Positions 36,557-49,395 of a DNA stretch of 64,000 nucleotides are shown piece by piece (within the stretch, counting starts at the first letter, position 1; each line of letters opens with the position of its first letter). The notes beneath the pieces are model-generated. The model was not told where the DNA came from, made no database searches, and saw only the letters and a list, made by a program, of their open reading frames with translations. The position numbers and the translations under genes were made by a program. Source of the stretch: Dromiciops gliroides (lineage: Eukaryota; Chordata; Mammalia; Microbiotheria; Microbiotheriidae); the NCBI RefSeq assembly GCF_019393635.1, contig NC_057867.1, positions 5,342,182-5,406,181 on the forward strand, written 5' to 3'.

Positions 36557-36599
36557 AAAAAGGAAAAATAAACAAATAAATAGAATTCTAGATTCTCGA

Positions 36600-37990
36600 G
36601 TAGCAGGGTGTCAAAAGGGGATTGTCCAAACCCTTCATTTTACAGAGGGGAAACTGAGCCCAGAGACCTGAAGCACCTTGGCCCAAAGTCACATAAATGA
36701 GTGACGAAGCCAGAGCTTCACACTCCAAACCAACATTCTTTCCACGACCACAGTGAGTGCGATCCGTTTCGAATGATCTTTTTAAATGTCACAAAGTTTC
36801 TCGTGGTTATAATGGTTGCTTGTACTGTATACTGAATAAAACCCCTGAGGTTAAATCTCACCGTGCCACCTGTGTGACCTTGCTTGGGCAAATCACGTGC
36901 TCCTGGGGCCTCAGTTTCCTCACCTGCGAAGTGGTGGGGTCTGTGCTGATAATAATACTAGCTGACATTTGCAAAGCACTTCTTACAACTCACAATAACC
37001 CTGAGAAGGAAAGTCACTATCCCAGGGTCACACAGTTAGGTCTGAGGTAGAACTTGAGCTTAGGTCTTTCTGACTCCAAGTCCAGGACTCTTATGAACCA
37101 CACTCCCTTAGTTGCCTAAAGAGTCTTAGGTTAATAAACTGGCAGTACTTGGTGCAGATATTAAAAAAAAAAAAGCTCAAGCTAACATTTATACACTATG
37201 TGTCAGGGAGGGCGCTAAGTACTTTACAATTATCTCATTTGTTCCTCACAACAGCCCTGGGAGGTAGGTGTTATCATGATCCCCAGGATACTGAGGTAGA
37301 TTGATGTAGTCACTCACCCAAGGTCACACAGCTAGGGAGCATCTGGAGCAGAATTTGAACTCCAGTCTTCCTGACTCCAGGCCTTGACCTAGCTGGATTC
37401 AAAGATTCTTTGCAACAACTTCACAGGCCCCAGAGGTTAGGAACCACCAAGTCGCACTTGCCTAACCACCATAAAGGCTGTCTCCATGAAGTGTTCCTTG
37501 ATTTCTCCCCTCTAGTCATAATGAACAGATTCTTTCTGTGCAATCTCCACATTTTTGCATCTACCTCCCAATGTGTCATAGTGTAATTCACAGACTCGTA
37601 TGTTTGGCAAGAGAAGAGCCCTTCAAGGCCAACGAGTTCAACTCTTTCATTTCACAGATGAGGACATTGAAGCCAACCAAACTAAGTATCTTGCCCATGA
37701 TCACAGAGGTAGTAAGTGTCAGAGACAGGTGAGATTTGAACCCAAATCCTCCAAATCCAAATTCAACCCTCAGAGAAGGCTCACTGGCTCTGGAGTCAGG
37801 TTCAAACTCCATCCCTGATACTTGCTACCTGTGTGACTTTGGCTGGACACTTAACCTCCTTAGGTCTCCTTTTCCTTAACTGTGAAATGAAGGTCCCAAA
37901 GCTAGTAAGTGTGTGAAGTTGAAGTAGACCTCTGATCTTCCTGATTCTAGATCAAGTACTCTAACCACTGTGCCACCTAGCTACCTCTAA
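36600..37990. repeat. Block of old MIR copies in both orientations
   Basis: MIR-like cores occur at about 36620-36720 (-), 36850-36990 (+), 36985-37090 (-), 37180-37390 (-), 37585-37760 (-) and 37785-37985 (mixed). They show gaaactgagcccagag, ggtcacacag or cctcagtttcctcac phrases. No exon was seen. Confidence 0.6.
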
Positions 37991-38065
37991 GGAACTATAT
38001 GATAGGAAGAGAAGATGACTCACATGGTACAGATGAGTAGACAGTGTTCAGTTGGTACCCTTTGA

Positions 38066-38606
38066 TGTCAGTATGTTAGGTGGTTCCCAAGGTGGCAAAT
38101 TTATGGGAGGACATGGACAAGAATTACACAAGACAAATAGGCATGGATGAGTTGTGACCTTTATCACTGGAGTTGTAGCGGGATGCGGGAGCCCAAGAAA
38201 CAAGAGACCCCAACAGCTACGAAATCTTTAAACTTTAGACAACAAAACTCAAGAGTCCAGAAGTGAAAAACAGCTCTGCCTCCTACCTCAGGAATCCACA
38301 TTCCTGAGGGGACCAAGATATGGATGGGTACTGCATATCTTACTGATATGATAGCCCATTATTCAAACTCCAGGTACCCCCTCCCACTTGTTTTGTAATC
38401 TTACTCAGGTCTTTTCTTACTCAGGGAGACAGCCTCCATCATGACTCTGTCTCCTGGCCATATATTCCTCTCTCCTAATACATCGTTTTATTTTACAAGA
38501 TTCACTGTGAGCTTCTAACTATTTGGGTGAGCTAGCCCTCCCAAAGGACAGGTGGAAACCCGCCCCCCCCCCCCCAACAAAAGGCACTTTCACATTGGTG
38601 GGATCC
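38066..38606 (+). mobile_element. Possible LTR end followed by a primer-binding-like site
   Basis: The stretch ends cactttcaca and is followed two bases later by tggtgggatcccagatcc, the arrangement expected of LTR plus primer-binding site. Upstream text has LTR-like composition (caggaatccacattcctgag). No 5' end, target duplication or polyA signal could be fixed, so this is tentative. Confidence 0.3.
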
Positions 38607-38626
38607 CAGATCCATTGGGTATTTGA

Positions 38627-38631
<5 letters not shown>

Positions 38632-38680
<49 letters not shown>

Positions 38681-38828
38681 TTTTTTTTTGGTGAGGCAAT
38701 TGGGGTTGAGTGAGTGACTTGCCCAGGGTCACACAGCTAGTAAGTGTTAAGTGCCTGAGGCCACATTTGAACTCAGGTCCTCCTGACTCCAGGGCTGGTG
38801 CTCTATCCACTTTGCCACCTAGCTGCCC
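38632..38828 (-). repeat. Marsupial SINE with a (TA)n-expanded tail
   Basis: The exact 14-bp duplication ggtatttgaattta lies at 38618-38631 and 38829-38842. Between them are about 23 TA units, a T run, and a reverse SINE (38691-38828). The TA array therefore arose in the tail of the inserted SINE. Confidence 0.92.
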
Positions 38829-38842
38829 CTGGTATTTGAATT

Positions 38843-39621
38843 TATAAAGGTGAGCTTTGATTAAGTGAGATCAGCTTGACAGTTAAGTGTAGATGGACCT
38901 GGAGTGGAATCGGGTGAGGGCTGAGGCAGGCTGACCCTCCAGCAGCTACTCCAGTAGTGGGGGGGAGGGCATGAGGGCCTTGCACCAGCAGGTGAGGAGT
39001 GAAGGTTAACCTGTAGTCTGTAAGCTTGGATGCCAGGGAGGATGGTGATACCCGACACAGGGAAATTTGGAAGAGGGCAGGATTTGGCAGGAAAGATACC
39101 GAGTTCAGTTGAGTTTCCGATGTCCAAGGGACATCTATTTTGGGTTGTCTTATAGGCAGTTGGAAACATGAGTCTGGAGGTATAGGAGAGACATTAGGGT
39201 TGGACAAGTAGCTCAGAGAATTTTCACTATAAAGGTGATAATGAAATCCTTAGAGCTTATGAGATTACCAAGTCAACTAGTAGAGGGGAAAGGACTGTCT
39301 TTTCCTCTCTATTTTTATTCCCAGCTTGGTGTAGTCCTTGGGACATAGCATAAGCCCTTAATAAGTGGACCTATTGCAAGTTCCTGTTTTACCTGTGCCT
39401 TTGTATCTCTAATTGGGCACATGATAAATGCTGGATTTCCTTAGAGAGGCTCCGCTGTCCGTCTAGAGCAAGAAGATTTGAACCCGGGTCTCTGGACTCT
39501 TGGTCCAGGACTCCTTTGCCTGGTCCCCTCTCAGGAGGGTAAGAGTGAAGTGGATTGTACCAGCAGTAGCTATATTTTGGAGTGGCAAAGCTAGTATTTT
39601 CCTTGAGGAGGAAACTGAGGC
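38843..39621. other. Intergenic; nothing recognised
   Basis: No repeat core or exon was recognised apart from a weak L2-like phrase (catagcataagcccttaata) near 39345. Confidence 0.4.
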
Positions 39622-39845
39622 TGTTATTCACTTGTGTCTGACTCTTTGTGACCCCTTTTGGGGTTTTCTCAGCAAAGATACTGGAGTGGTTTGCTAATTC
39701 CAGCTCATTTTACAGATGAAATAACTGAAGCAAACAGGGTCAAGTGATTTTCCCAGGGTCAGACAACTAGTGTCAGAGGCTGGATTTGAACTCAGGTCCT
39801 TCTGACTCCAGGCCCTGTGCTCTGCCTACTTCAGGGCCATGCAGC
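39622..39845 (-). repeat. Long MIR-core SINE
   Basis: Reverse long form: cttgtgtctgactctttgtg, gcaaagatactggagtgg, then a core ending in gctctgcctac. Confidence 0.82.
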
Positions 39846-41610
39846 TGCCCCAAGGGGCAGTAGGAATAAAGAACAGTGTGATAGATCTAGAACCCATGAC
39901 TGCCTCTCCTATAGTGAATGGCTGGGAGACCTGGGGCCAGTCCCTTCCCCTCTCTGAGCTTCCTCAATTCGCTCCTTGGTTAAAAAAAGGGGGGTGGGGG
40001 CGGGAATGGAGTGGGACTCAAGGGTGTCCATGGTGCCTTCCTATTCTCCACCTAAGATTCCGTTTTCATGGTTCCCAAGCCAAGAGCTCTGGACCCCTTG
40101 GGGAATTGGGGGGGGGGAAGCAGGTGAGAGGGCCCTGGGAAGGGGTCCGGCACAGCAAGAACAGCCTCACCTATCAGGCCTACAAGGCCTCATTTAGCAG
40201 AAGCATCCGGAGGGTCCTAGAGGGTATTTCCAGTATGCAGCTCTAGGATGCCTTGGAGGACCAGCCGCCAGCCCATCTCAGTGGTCTTGGGAGTTCCTCA
40301 GGAGCAGCTGTGCCTAAGATCAAGTAGTCCATCCAACCCAACCCCTTGTGGTCCAACTGAGGAAACTGGATGCCCCACCAGCAGGGCAAAAGTCCCAGCT
40401 CCCCTAAGGGTCAAATCCCCTCCCTCCCAGACCTGCTCCCCCATAATAGATGTTTGTTGATTGATATGCTATTACATGGTATAACTTATATTGGATTGAG
40501 TTCTTAAGGGGGGAGGGAGGGAAGAGGAAGAGAATTTGGAACACAAAGTTTTAAAAAATCGACATGACAATTTCTTTATACATGTAACTTGGGGAAAATT
40601 TTAAATAAAGAAAGAATATGCACCAGGATTGATTTGCTATTGCTGCCAAGGAGCAAGCCAGGAATGGCCAGAAGTGTAACAGAAAGAGCTCCTTGCCCTT
40701 TTTAGACAAGTTACTATACTTCCCTGAGGCAACGGCGAGGCCTTGGTGTAAAGCTTGCAAAATATTTGACATGTTATCTCATTAGTGGCTCACAACCAAG
40801 CCTATGAGATAGGTAGGAAACTGAGACTCAGAGAGGTTGTCTTACCAAAGGTCGCACAGCTCACAAGTGGCTGACACAAGATTTCTCTCAATCTACCCTT
40901 TATGTCTTGAACAAGCTGCCTGTATTATAAGCCTCTTAAGTGTCAGAGAAATGGAGACTGTTGTTATTAGCCTCTCATTTCAAGGATGGTACTCTGCAGA
41001 GAGAAGTTAGGGAACTCTATTCACCCATTCACCCACTGACAAACAGAGAACAGGCTTTTGAGTTAAGCATGTTAACCAAGTCACTGAGCACAGCTAATCC
41101 AGAAAAAGATTCCGAGGAATCTGAGAATACCAGGAATGTGAGAACTCAACAGTTTTTATTGAGCATTCTTTTCTTATACAGTTAAGAGACACACAGAAAG
41201 GTTACAAAGACGTTGGTCCAGCACCCAGGGAGCTTTTCTAGGTCTCCCAAGGCTCAGATGCCAACTCATCTCTAAACTGGGAGGCCATGCTTGCTTCATA
41301 CTTCTCCCACCCATTGGAACTTCAACTACACAAACATTCCTCATGCCATTTTTCCTGACCCTCTTCTACTGATGCATGACCCTCCCATACCTTAGTAGGT
41401 TAAATGAGCTCCTATAGTCACTTATTCACTCACTCACACACGCACACCCACACACACCCATTCCTTAGTGGCTAAAACTGAGGTCATCATGTATTACAGT
41501 TCCCTGTTATATGCCGTATCTCCCCGCTATCATGTAAGTGCCACATCCTATTTTAGAATCTCTCGTGTCTAGAACTGTTCAGTAAATGTTAGATGGTTAA
41601 CAAATGTTTC
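39846..41610. other. Intergenic, downstream of KZNF-2
   Basis: A LINE 3' end (gggggagggagggaag, then aacacaaagttttaaaa) lies at about 40448-40620. MIR relics lie at about 40770-40880. A plus-strand open frame (39839-40246) has no recognisable domain. The rest shows nothing. Confidence 0.45.
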
Positions 41611-41616
41611 TTTATT
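41611..41616 (-). terminator. KZNF-2 candidate polyadenylation signal
   Basis: TTTATT on the plus strand is AATAAA for the minus-strand gene, 416 bases past its stop codon. A second AATAAA lies farther on, at about 41156. Confidence 0.4.
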
Positions 41617-41639
41617 GAATGGATTCTAATACAATAGGA

Positions 41640-41780
41640 TCATAGGCTTAGCGGCCGTCAAATCTAACACCCTCATTTTGTAGATGAGGAAACTGAGGCT
41701 GACAGGAGTGAAATGCCTTGCCCAGGACCACACAGCTAGTAAGTCATGATTTCAAGTTGTCTTCCCGACTCCAAATGTAA
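41640..41780 (-). repeat. MIR relic in the KZNF-2 3' region
   Basis: Text tgtagatgaggaaactgagg, then cttgcccaggaccacacagc. Confidence 0.7.
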
Positions 41781-42031
41781 AAAAGCCACATATCTGATGG
41801 AATAACTCACAATGTATATTTGTGTGGAGAGCTGGAAGACCTTCTCGAACATCCTGACTGTGACCTTGGGTAAACTGATTAATCTCTTAGTCCTTTAGGC
41901 AACCCTCTAAGATTTAGTAAATTGCAGAGGTGTTATTCTGTTTCAGCAGAAGGAGTTTACTCACCTGGGAGTTCCCTATACCACTGAAATCAGAAGTTTG
42001 GTCCTCATCTCTATTCATTTAGTTGATGGGA

Positions 42032-44018
<1,987 letters not shown>

Positions 44019-44022
44019 GCCC

Positions 44023-44828
44023 TGATGTAGGAGGCAAAAAGGGGTTATCAGAAAAACCTAAGACCCAAGCTCTAATTCAGATATGAACCCTAAAAAGGGA
44101 TTCAGAGGGGGCAGCTAGGTGGCACAGTGGATAGAGCACTGGCCCTGGAGTCAGGAGTACCTGGGTTCAAATCCGACCTCAGACACTTAACACTTACCAG
44201 CTGTGTGACCTCGGGCAAGTCACTTAACCCTCATTGCCCAACCAAAAAAAAAAAAAAAGGGATTCAGATCTCAGTTAATGGATAACTTCTTCATTAATAT
44301 AAGTCAGGGCCTAGTTTCTTGCATACCCACATTAATCAGTACTCATAACAAGAACATAAAGAACCAGGTCAAAAAGACCATAGCGATAACAATGATATAC
44401 TGACAGGCTATAGAAAATCAAACTAGAAATAAATGATAAATGAAGATATTTTGAAACTAAGCACGGGAACCAGAAAGAGACATGCACAGAAAAGGCCAAA
44501 TGTGTCCCCAGACTCACCTTATGACTTGTAAACCCCCAAAACACACCTCCATGGAAAAAGGTACCTGCCTCAGGGGTTGGCTTAAGCCCCCTCATTAGGA
44601 TAGACCCTCCCCTGTACCTCCCTAAAGTGGAGAGTATTATAATGAGACTGCTAATCAATTAATCCATACTATAAATATAACTATCTTTTCTTTCCCTATT
44701 TCCACTTTTCTGGGTCTCTCCCTGTGTTCACTCACAGTATTGCAATAAATCTTGGGAAACTGAGTCACTGAGTCTTGTCATTCTTTTGGGAGGACTCACC
44801 GTCAGTTTGACCCTAATTGCCCACATCA
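44023..44828 (+). mobile_element. ERV solo LTR, family 1 copy D, with nested SINE
   Basis: TGATGT...ACATCA ends with the exact 4-bp target duplication gccc at 44019-44022 and 44829-44832. It matches copy A along its length, including the ctataaatataac region and gtattgcaataaatcttgg near the end. Removing the nested SINE (44107-44260) leaves about 650 bp. It lies in the presumed intron or upstream region of KZNF-2, antisense to that gene. Confidence 0.9.
44107..44260 (+). repeat. Marsupial MIR-core SINE inside LTR copy D
   Basis: Plus copy with an A tail, flanked by the near-duplicate agggattcaga. Confidence 0.92.
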
Positions 44829-44859
44829 GCCCCAGGCCAAACACCAGGAGCAATGAGCA

Positions 44860-44975
44860 GAAATGAAAAACAGGTTGGTTTCCACCACTGGAGGTATTCA
44901 AGGGAAGGCTAAATGTTGTAGCCGGTTCCACTGACCTCGGAGGTCGCTTCTAGCTCTGTGATTTTATTCTATTAG
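44860..44975 (+). repeat. CR1/L3-type LINE 3' end
   Basis: Text ccaccactggaggtattcaag, then gcttctagctctgtgatttta. Confidence 0.6.
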
Positions 44976-45065
44976 CCCAAATGAGGGTCTCTACATGATC
45001 AGTGTTATCACAGAGCAGTTGTGGAGAGAACAGAGCACTAAGAACTGGGGGAATTAGAAATGGCC

Positions 45066-45067
<2 letters not shown>

Positions 45068-45129
<62 letters not shown>

Positions 45130-45179
45130 AGGAGGAGGAGGAGAAGGCAGAGAGAGAGGAAGGGAGGAGAGGGGGAGGA

Positions 45180-45225
<46 letters not shown>

Positions 45226-45301
45226 AGGAGGAGGAGGAGAAGGCAGAGAGAGAGGAAGGGAGGAGAGGGGGAGGAAGAGAGACAGAGAGAGAGAGAGAGA
45301 C

Positions 45302-45354
<53 letters not shown>
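45068..45354. repeat. (GA)n array with a duplicated mixed block
   Basis: Pure GA tracts alternate with two near-identical blocks (gaaggaggaggaggagg...gggggaggaagagagacag) at about 45126-45190 and 45221-45285. A unit of about 95 bp has been tandemly duplicated. Long Ser/Leu or Arg/Glu open frames here are artefacts. Confidence 0.95.
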
Positions 45355-45357
<3 letters not shown>

Positions 45358-46292
45358 CCAAGACAGAGAAGAGAGAAGGAATAGTGGGTATGAGCTGCAG
45401 CGGTATAACTGGAAGGGAGCATGGGTGAAGGGGGTCAAGGTGTCATCAGCCTCGATCTACCACTTCTCCAGTCCTAGCCTCTCTGCTGTCCTCTCCTAAA
45501 GAGCATCTCAAACTGAATGTCCTGGAGATGTCAAAAACTGAACTCATGATCTTCCTCTGAGCCCTCACATGATAGATGGGTATTTCCATCGTTGTATCCC
45601 TGCTCTGCACAACTGGTTCTTGAAGGGAGACAGATCTTTCTTTGGGAGGGGGAAAGGCCTTTGGGGCTACCCTTTGCCACAGGATCTCACCTCCCTTAGT
45701 TGTTCTCTTCCCCTGCCCCATGGTGGTTATTACTAGCATGAACTTCAGTCAACCTTGATGCCTATTGAATAAAGCACAAGCCTGGAGAGGGGGCCTTTCA
45801 CCTTGTCTCATGCAGAACTAGGGAGGCTACTTGAGGCCCATGGCCAAACCATGCTCCCTCCTCCTGCTCCTAGAGCACTGGGCTCTGTTTGGTGACCTTT
45901 TCCTGGCTCTTTCCCCAAAACAAGACACCACACCAATTCCCAGCTTTCCCCAAACTATGTCATCATATTCATGGACCCCAGACCTGCCCCAGCTTCCTAT
46001 ATGTATTGTTTTCTCCCACTGGAAAGGAAGTTCTAGGAGGGCAGGGGTGGCCTTGTGTGTTGTTTAAAATGATTGCTACTACTGTACTTTATAAATCGAT
46101 TTATTGTTATTTATATATTAATGGTTATTATACCAATTTGGGCAGTAAGCATTTGTTATTGATTAATATATATCAGTAAAGTATTAACCCCATGTCTCCC
46201 TAACTTCTCGTGGTCCTAAGAGGAGGAGCGAACACCAAGAGAAAGTGTTCCAAGCCAAGAAAGCAGATAAAGAGAAGGGGAAAGGGAGGGGA
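45355..46292. other. Intergenic or intronic; nothing coding
   Basis: 45440-45560 has an L2-like phrase (catctcaaactgaatgtcc). The remainder is unrecognised. Confidence 0.4.
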
Positions 46293-46313
46293 GAGAGGGG
46301 GAGAGAGGGGGAA

Positions 46314-46350
<37 letters not shown>

Positions 46351-46416
46351 GACAGAGAGAGAGAGAGCGAGAGACAGAGACAGAGAGAGAGAGAGAGAGC
46401 GAGAGACAGAGAGAGA

Positions 46417-46455
<39 letters not shown>

Positions 46456-46506
46456 CAAGAGACAGAGAGAGAGAGAGCGAGAGACAGTGAGAGACAGAGA
46501 GAGAGG
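46293..46506. repeat. Second (GA)n/(GACA)n array
   Basis: GA repeats interspersed with GACAGACA and GCGA variants, 0.9 kb after the first array. Confidence 0.95.
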
Positions 46507-46968
46507 GAGCAGTGACATACATGGCCAAGGATTTGATCCTCTTTAAATAGAGGCAGGTCCTTATACATTGATCACAGTTCATTGGTTAGCATCATCAGTT
46601 CCATTGATTGACATGACTTGAGGGTGGTCTAAATGAAAATAAACCCTACAGATAAGATCAGAGAAAGAGTATGCAAAAGCCCCTCACTGAAGGGCAAAGG
46701 TGAAGTCCAGCATCTGGGTGTGGTTCTTCAGTGAGCTGGACAAAAGAGTCTTGGTTTTTCTTGGTTCCTTGGGCTCATCCCAGGCTGACCTTTCTGGACT
46801 GGGGGAGAGAAAGGACTGAAATTGATCTTGGGGTCTCCCCTAGAATCCATTATTAATTATTATTTTCTCACACTTGCTTGTATTTGTCTTCTCAGCATTT
46901 GGTGCAGTGTCTGGTGCAGAAGAAGTACCTAAGAAAGGTTTTGATTCATTCAGTCATTTCTCCCCCTG

Positions 46969-46970
<2 letters not shown>

Positions 46971-47002
<32 letters not shown>
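46971..47002. repeat. (AC)n microsatellite
   Basis: About 15 AC units. Confidence 0.95.
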
Positions 47003-47004
<2 letters not shown>

Positions 47005-47319
47005 CTGGGTTATCACTGCCTTCTCCACCTCCTGGAACTTTTTCTCTGACTCACCTGAGCAGGGGCCTCTCAGGACTCCCTTGTTCTCATTCTCCTGAAG
47101 GTCCCAGATTCAGAACATTTCTTCTCACACCAGAACAGGGTGTCAGGTGCCATTCGGAACCTGGGAATTTGGCCAAAAAGGCAGTGGGACAGAGGAGTGT
47201 TAACAAGAACACTTAGCTTTTCGGGGGGCTCATGACGTATTCCACCATCAAAGTCCCCCAGTGCTTCATCATAGTGTGGTCGTGGCTCCAGGGTTCTGAA
47301 GGGAAGGGTAAAAGCCTGT
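47003..47319. other. Intergenic or intronic; nothing recognised
   Basis: A minus-strand open frame of 85 codons (47213-47470) runs into the LTR and has no recognisable domain. Confidence 0.35.
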
Positions 47320-47822
47320 TGTCAGAGTCAGAGAACATCACAAAGCGGGCCACAGAGGGGATCCCTCCAGCACTGGATCTTGGGAACAAAATGAGACCCA
47401 TCAGATGGGTTTGATATGGGCTTGGGGCATATGGAGGAATTAAGGGACTATTAAAGTTTAAACTGGCCAACTAGCCACACCCAACAAGTAAGGGAGATAA
47501 GCCCCCTAGGTGTGGCTGCTACCTGATCAGCACTGGGGGACAGAGAAGTCAGGATCACTACCTCTCATTCAAGCTTTCTCCACCCCCAAAGGGAACTACC
47601 CACAGTCGGGTGGTCACCCTGTCTGTGCCCTCATCATCCTCTATAAAAGCTTTTGCCTTTCTTCTGTTGGGGAAGCAAGATGTCTTGAAGAGATCTCCTC
47701 CCCTTGAGGGAAGACTTCCCTCTTAGTCACTTTCTCTACACATCCAAATAAAAGACTATTTTATTCTAATTGGATCGTGTTCAATGTAATTCTTTAAAGA
47801 GGAATACCCAAGAACCCCACTA
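47320..47822 (+). mobile_element. ERV LTR, family 2 relative
   Basis: It shares the closing gtaattctttaaagaggaat and cccaagaacccc blocks, the ggtgtggctgc block and a tcctctataaaag promoter with the family 2 LTR at 26859. An AATAAA signal lies near 47747. The proposed ends TGTCAG...CCACTA with ctgt on both sides (47316-47319, 47823-47826) are tentative because the last bases are TA, not CA. Confidence 0.65.
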
Positions 47823-48589
47823 CTGTTTCCAAATGGCTCATGAGCATGTAGGGCTACATTTGCCCTACAGTGCCTTATCTTAGTTGTTCAGGTCAGCTAA
47901 GGTCTGTATCTGGCCTCCTGGCTGTTCCTCACACATGACCCTCCATTTCCCCTTCCCATACCTTTGCACTGGATGTTCCCCCATGCCTGGCATGCCATTC
48001 CCCCTCACTTCAGCCCCATAGCTCTCCTGGCTTCTTTCAGGGCTCAACTAAGTTCCTGCCTTCTTTCTTCAGGAGCCCCTCCCTGCCCCCCCCACTCCAG
48101 TTAACTTGGATGGGTGCTGTGTATACCGGTGTATGTACAAGTTGTCTCCCCAGCACCCAGAACAGCACCTGGTACATAGTAGGCACTTTACAGATGCCTG
48201 TTGATTAAGTGAGTGTTGAGTTCTTGGGCTACAGCCCCTCTTGGGTCCTTCCACCAAGTTGTAGAAGGGTTGAGATCTGCTTCAGTGGAGGCTGTACTGG
48301 CACAAAAAAACCCCGCCAAAGTCTCCCACGTCTGCCTAGCTCTGTTCACCCCCTCAGCTCCCACCTTATTTCAGGCCCTCACTGCCTTTCACCTACATTA
48401 TTGTAGCAGCCTCCCTGAGCAGTCTTCCTGCCTCTAGTCCTCAGCCATTAAAGTGATCTTCCCAAAGGGCAGGTCTATGTCACCCTCCACCCCCCCATTC
48501 AATAAACTGCAGGGGCTCCCTAGCACCTCCAGAATCCAATATCAAGTCTTCTGATTGGCTTTTTTTTTTTTTAATTTTTTTTTTTTTTG

Positions 48590-48722
48590 GCTGGGCAATG
48601 GGGGTTAACTGACTTGCCCAGGGTCACACAGCTAGTAAGTCAAGTGTCTGAGGCCGGATTTGAACTCAGGTACTCCTGAATCCAAGGCCAGTTCTTTATC
48701 CACTGCGCCACCTAGCCGCCCC
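48590..48722 (-). repeat. Marsupial MIR-core SINE
   Basis: Reverse copy between two tctgattggctttt copies. Confidence 0.9.
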
Positions 48723-48974
48723 TCTGATTGGCTTTTAAAACCCTGCATGCCCTGCCTCCTCCTCCCTTTCCAGTATTCTTATAGCTCACTCCTCCACACA
48801 TACTCTTCAGTTCAGTGACACTGGCTTCCCGGTTGTGCCCTAGTCTTGGACTGTACTCCCTCCGCATCTTTGTCTGTTGGCTTCCCTGGATTTCTTCAAG
48901 TCCTAGCTCACAATCCCATCTTCTGCAAGAAACCTTTCCTAATCCCCTATTCATTCTAGTGATTTTTCTCTAAG

Positions 48975-49216
48975 ACTGTTGTTGCTCACTCATTTTTCAG
49001 TTGTGTCTAACTTTCTGTGACTCCATTTGGGGTTTTCTTGGCAAAGATGATGGAGTGGCTTGCCATTTCCTTCTCCAGTTCATTTTACAGATGAGAAAAC
49101 TGAGGCCAACAGGGTGAAGTGATTCACCCAGGTCACACAACTGGTAAGTGTCTAAGGCCAGATTTGAACTCATTCCAAGCCCAGTGCTCTATCCAATATG
49201 CCACCTAGCTGGCCCA
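48975..49216 (-). repeat. Long MIR-core SINE
   Basis: Reverse long form with agttgtgtctaactttctg and ggagtggcttgccatttcc. Confidence 0.82.
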
Positions 49217-49395
49217 ATCCCTCTAAAATTATCTCCAATTTATCCTGTCTTTATCTTGTTTGTACCTCATTGTTTACTTCTTATCTCCCCCACTGGATTG
49301 TGAGCTTATCGAGGCCAGGGACTGGTCTCTTGCCTTTCTTTGTATCCCAGGCTTAGCACAGTGCCTGGCACATAGTAGGCACTTAATAGATGTCC

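Larger units (their letters stand above)
47900..49395 (+). repeat. L2 3' regions interrupted by two SINEs
   Basis: L2 text: cccatgcctggcatgccatt; ccattaaagtgatcttccc; ending acatagtaggcacttaatag at about 49390. A reverse SINE lies at 48590-48722, flanked by ctgattggctttt copies. A long reverse SINE lies at 48975-49216. Confidence 0.7.

Noticed and set aside
39839-40246. A 135-codon plus-strand open frame.
   Set aside because: Starts in a SINE end, includes poly-G, and shows no known domain. The last 40 codons look somewhat protein-like but there is no splice or homology support.
44950-46582. Ser/Leu-rich and Arg/Glu-rich open frames on both strands.
   Set aside because: They are translations of GA microsatellites.
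47213-47470. An 85-codon minus-strand open frame that looks somewhat protein-like.
   Set aside because: I recognise no family, and it runs into the LTR at 47320. Possible but unsupported.
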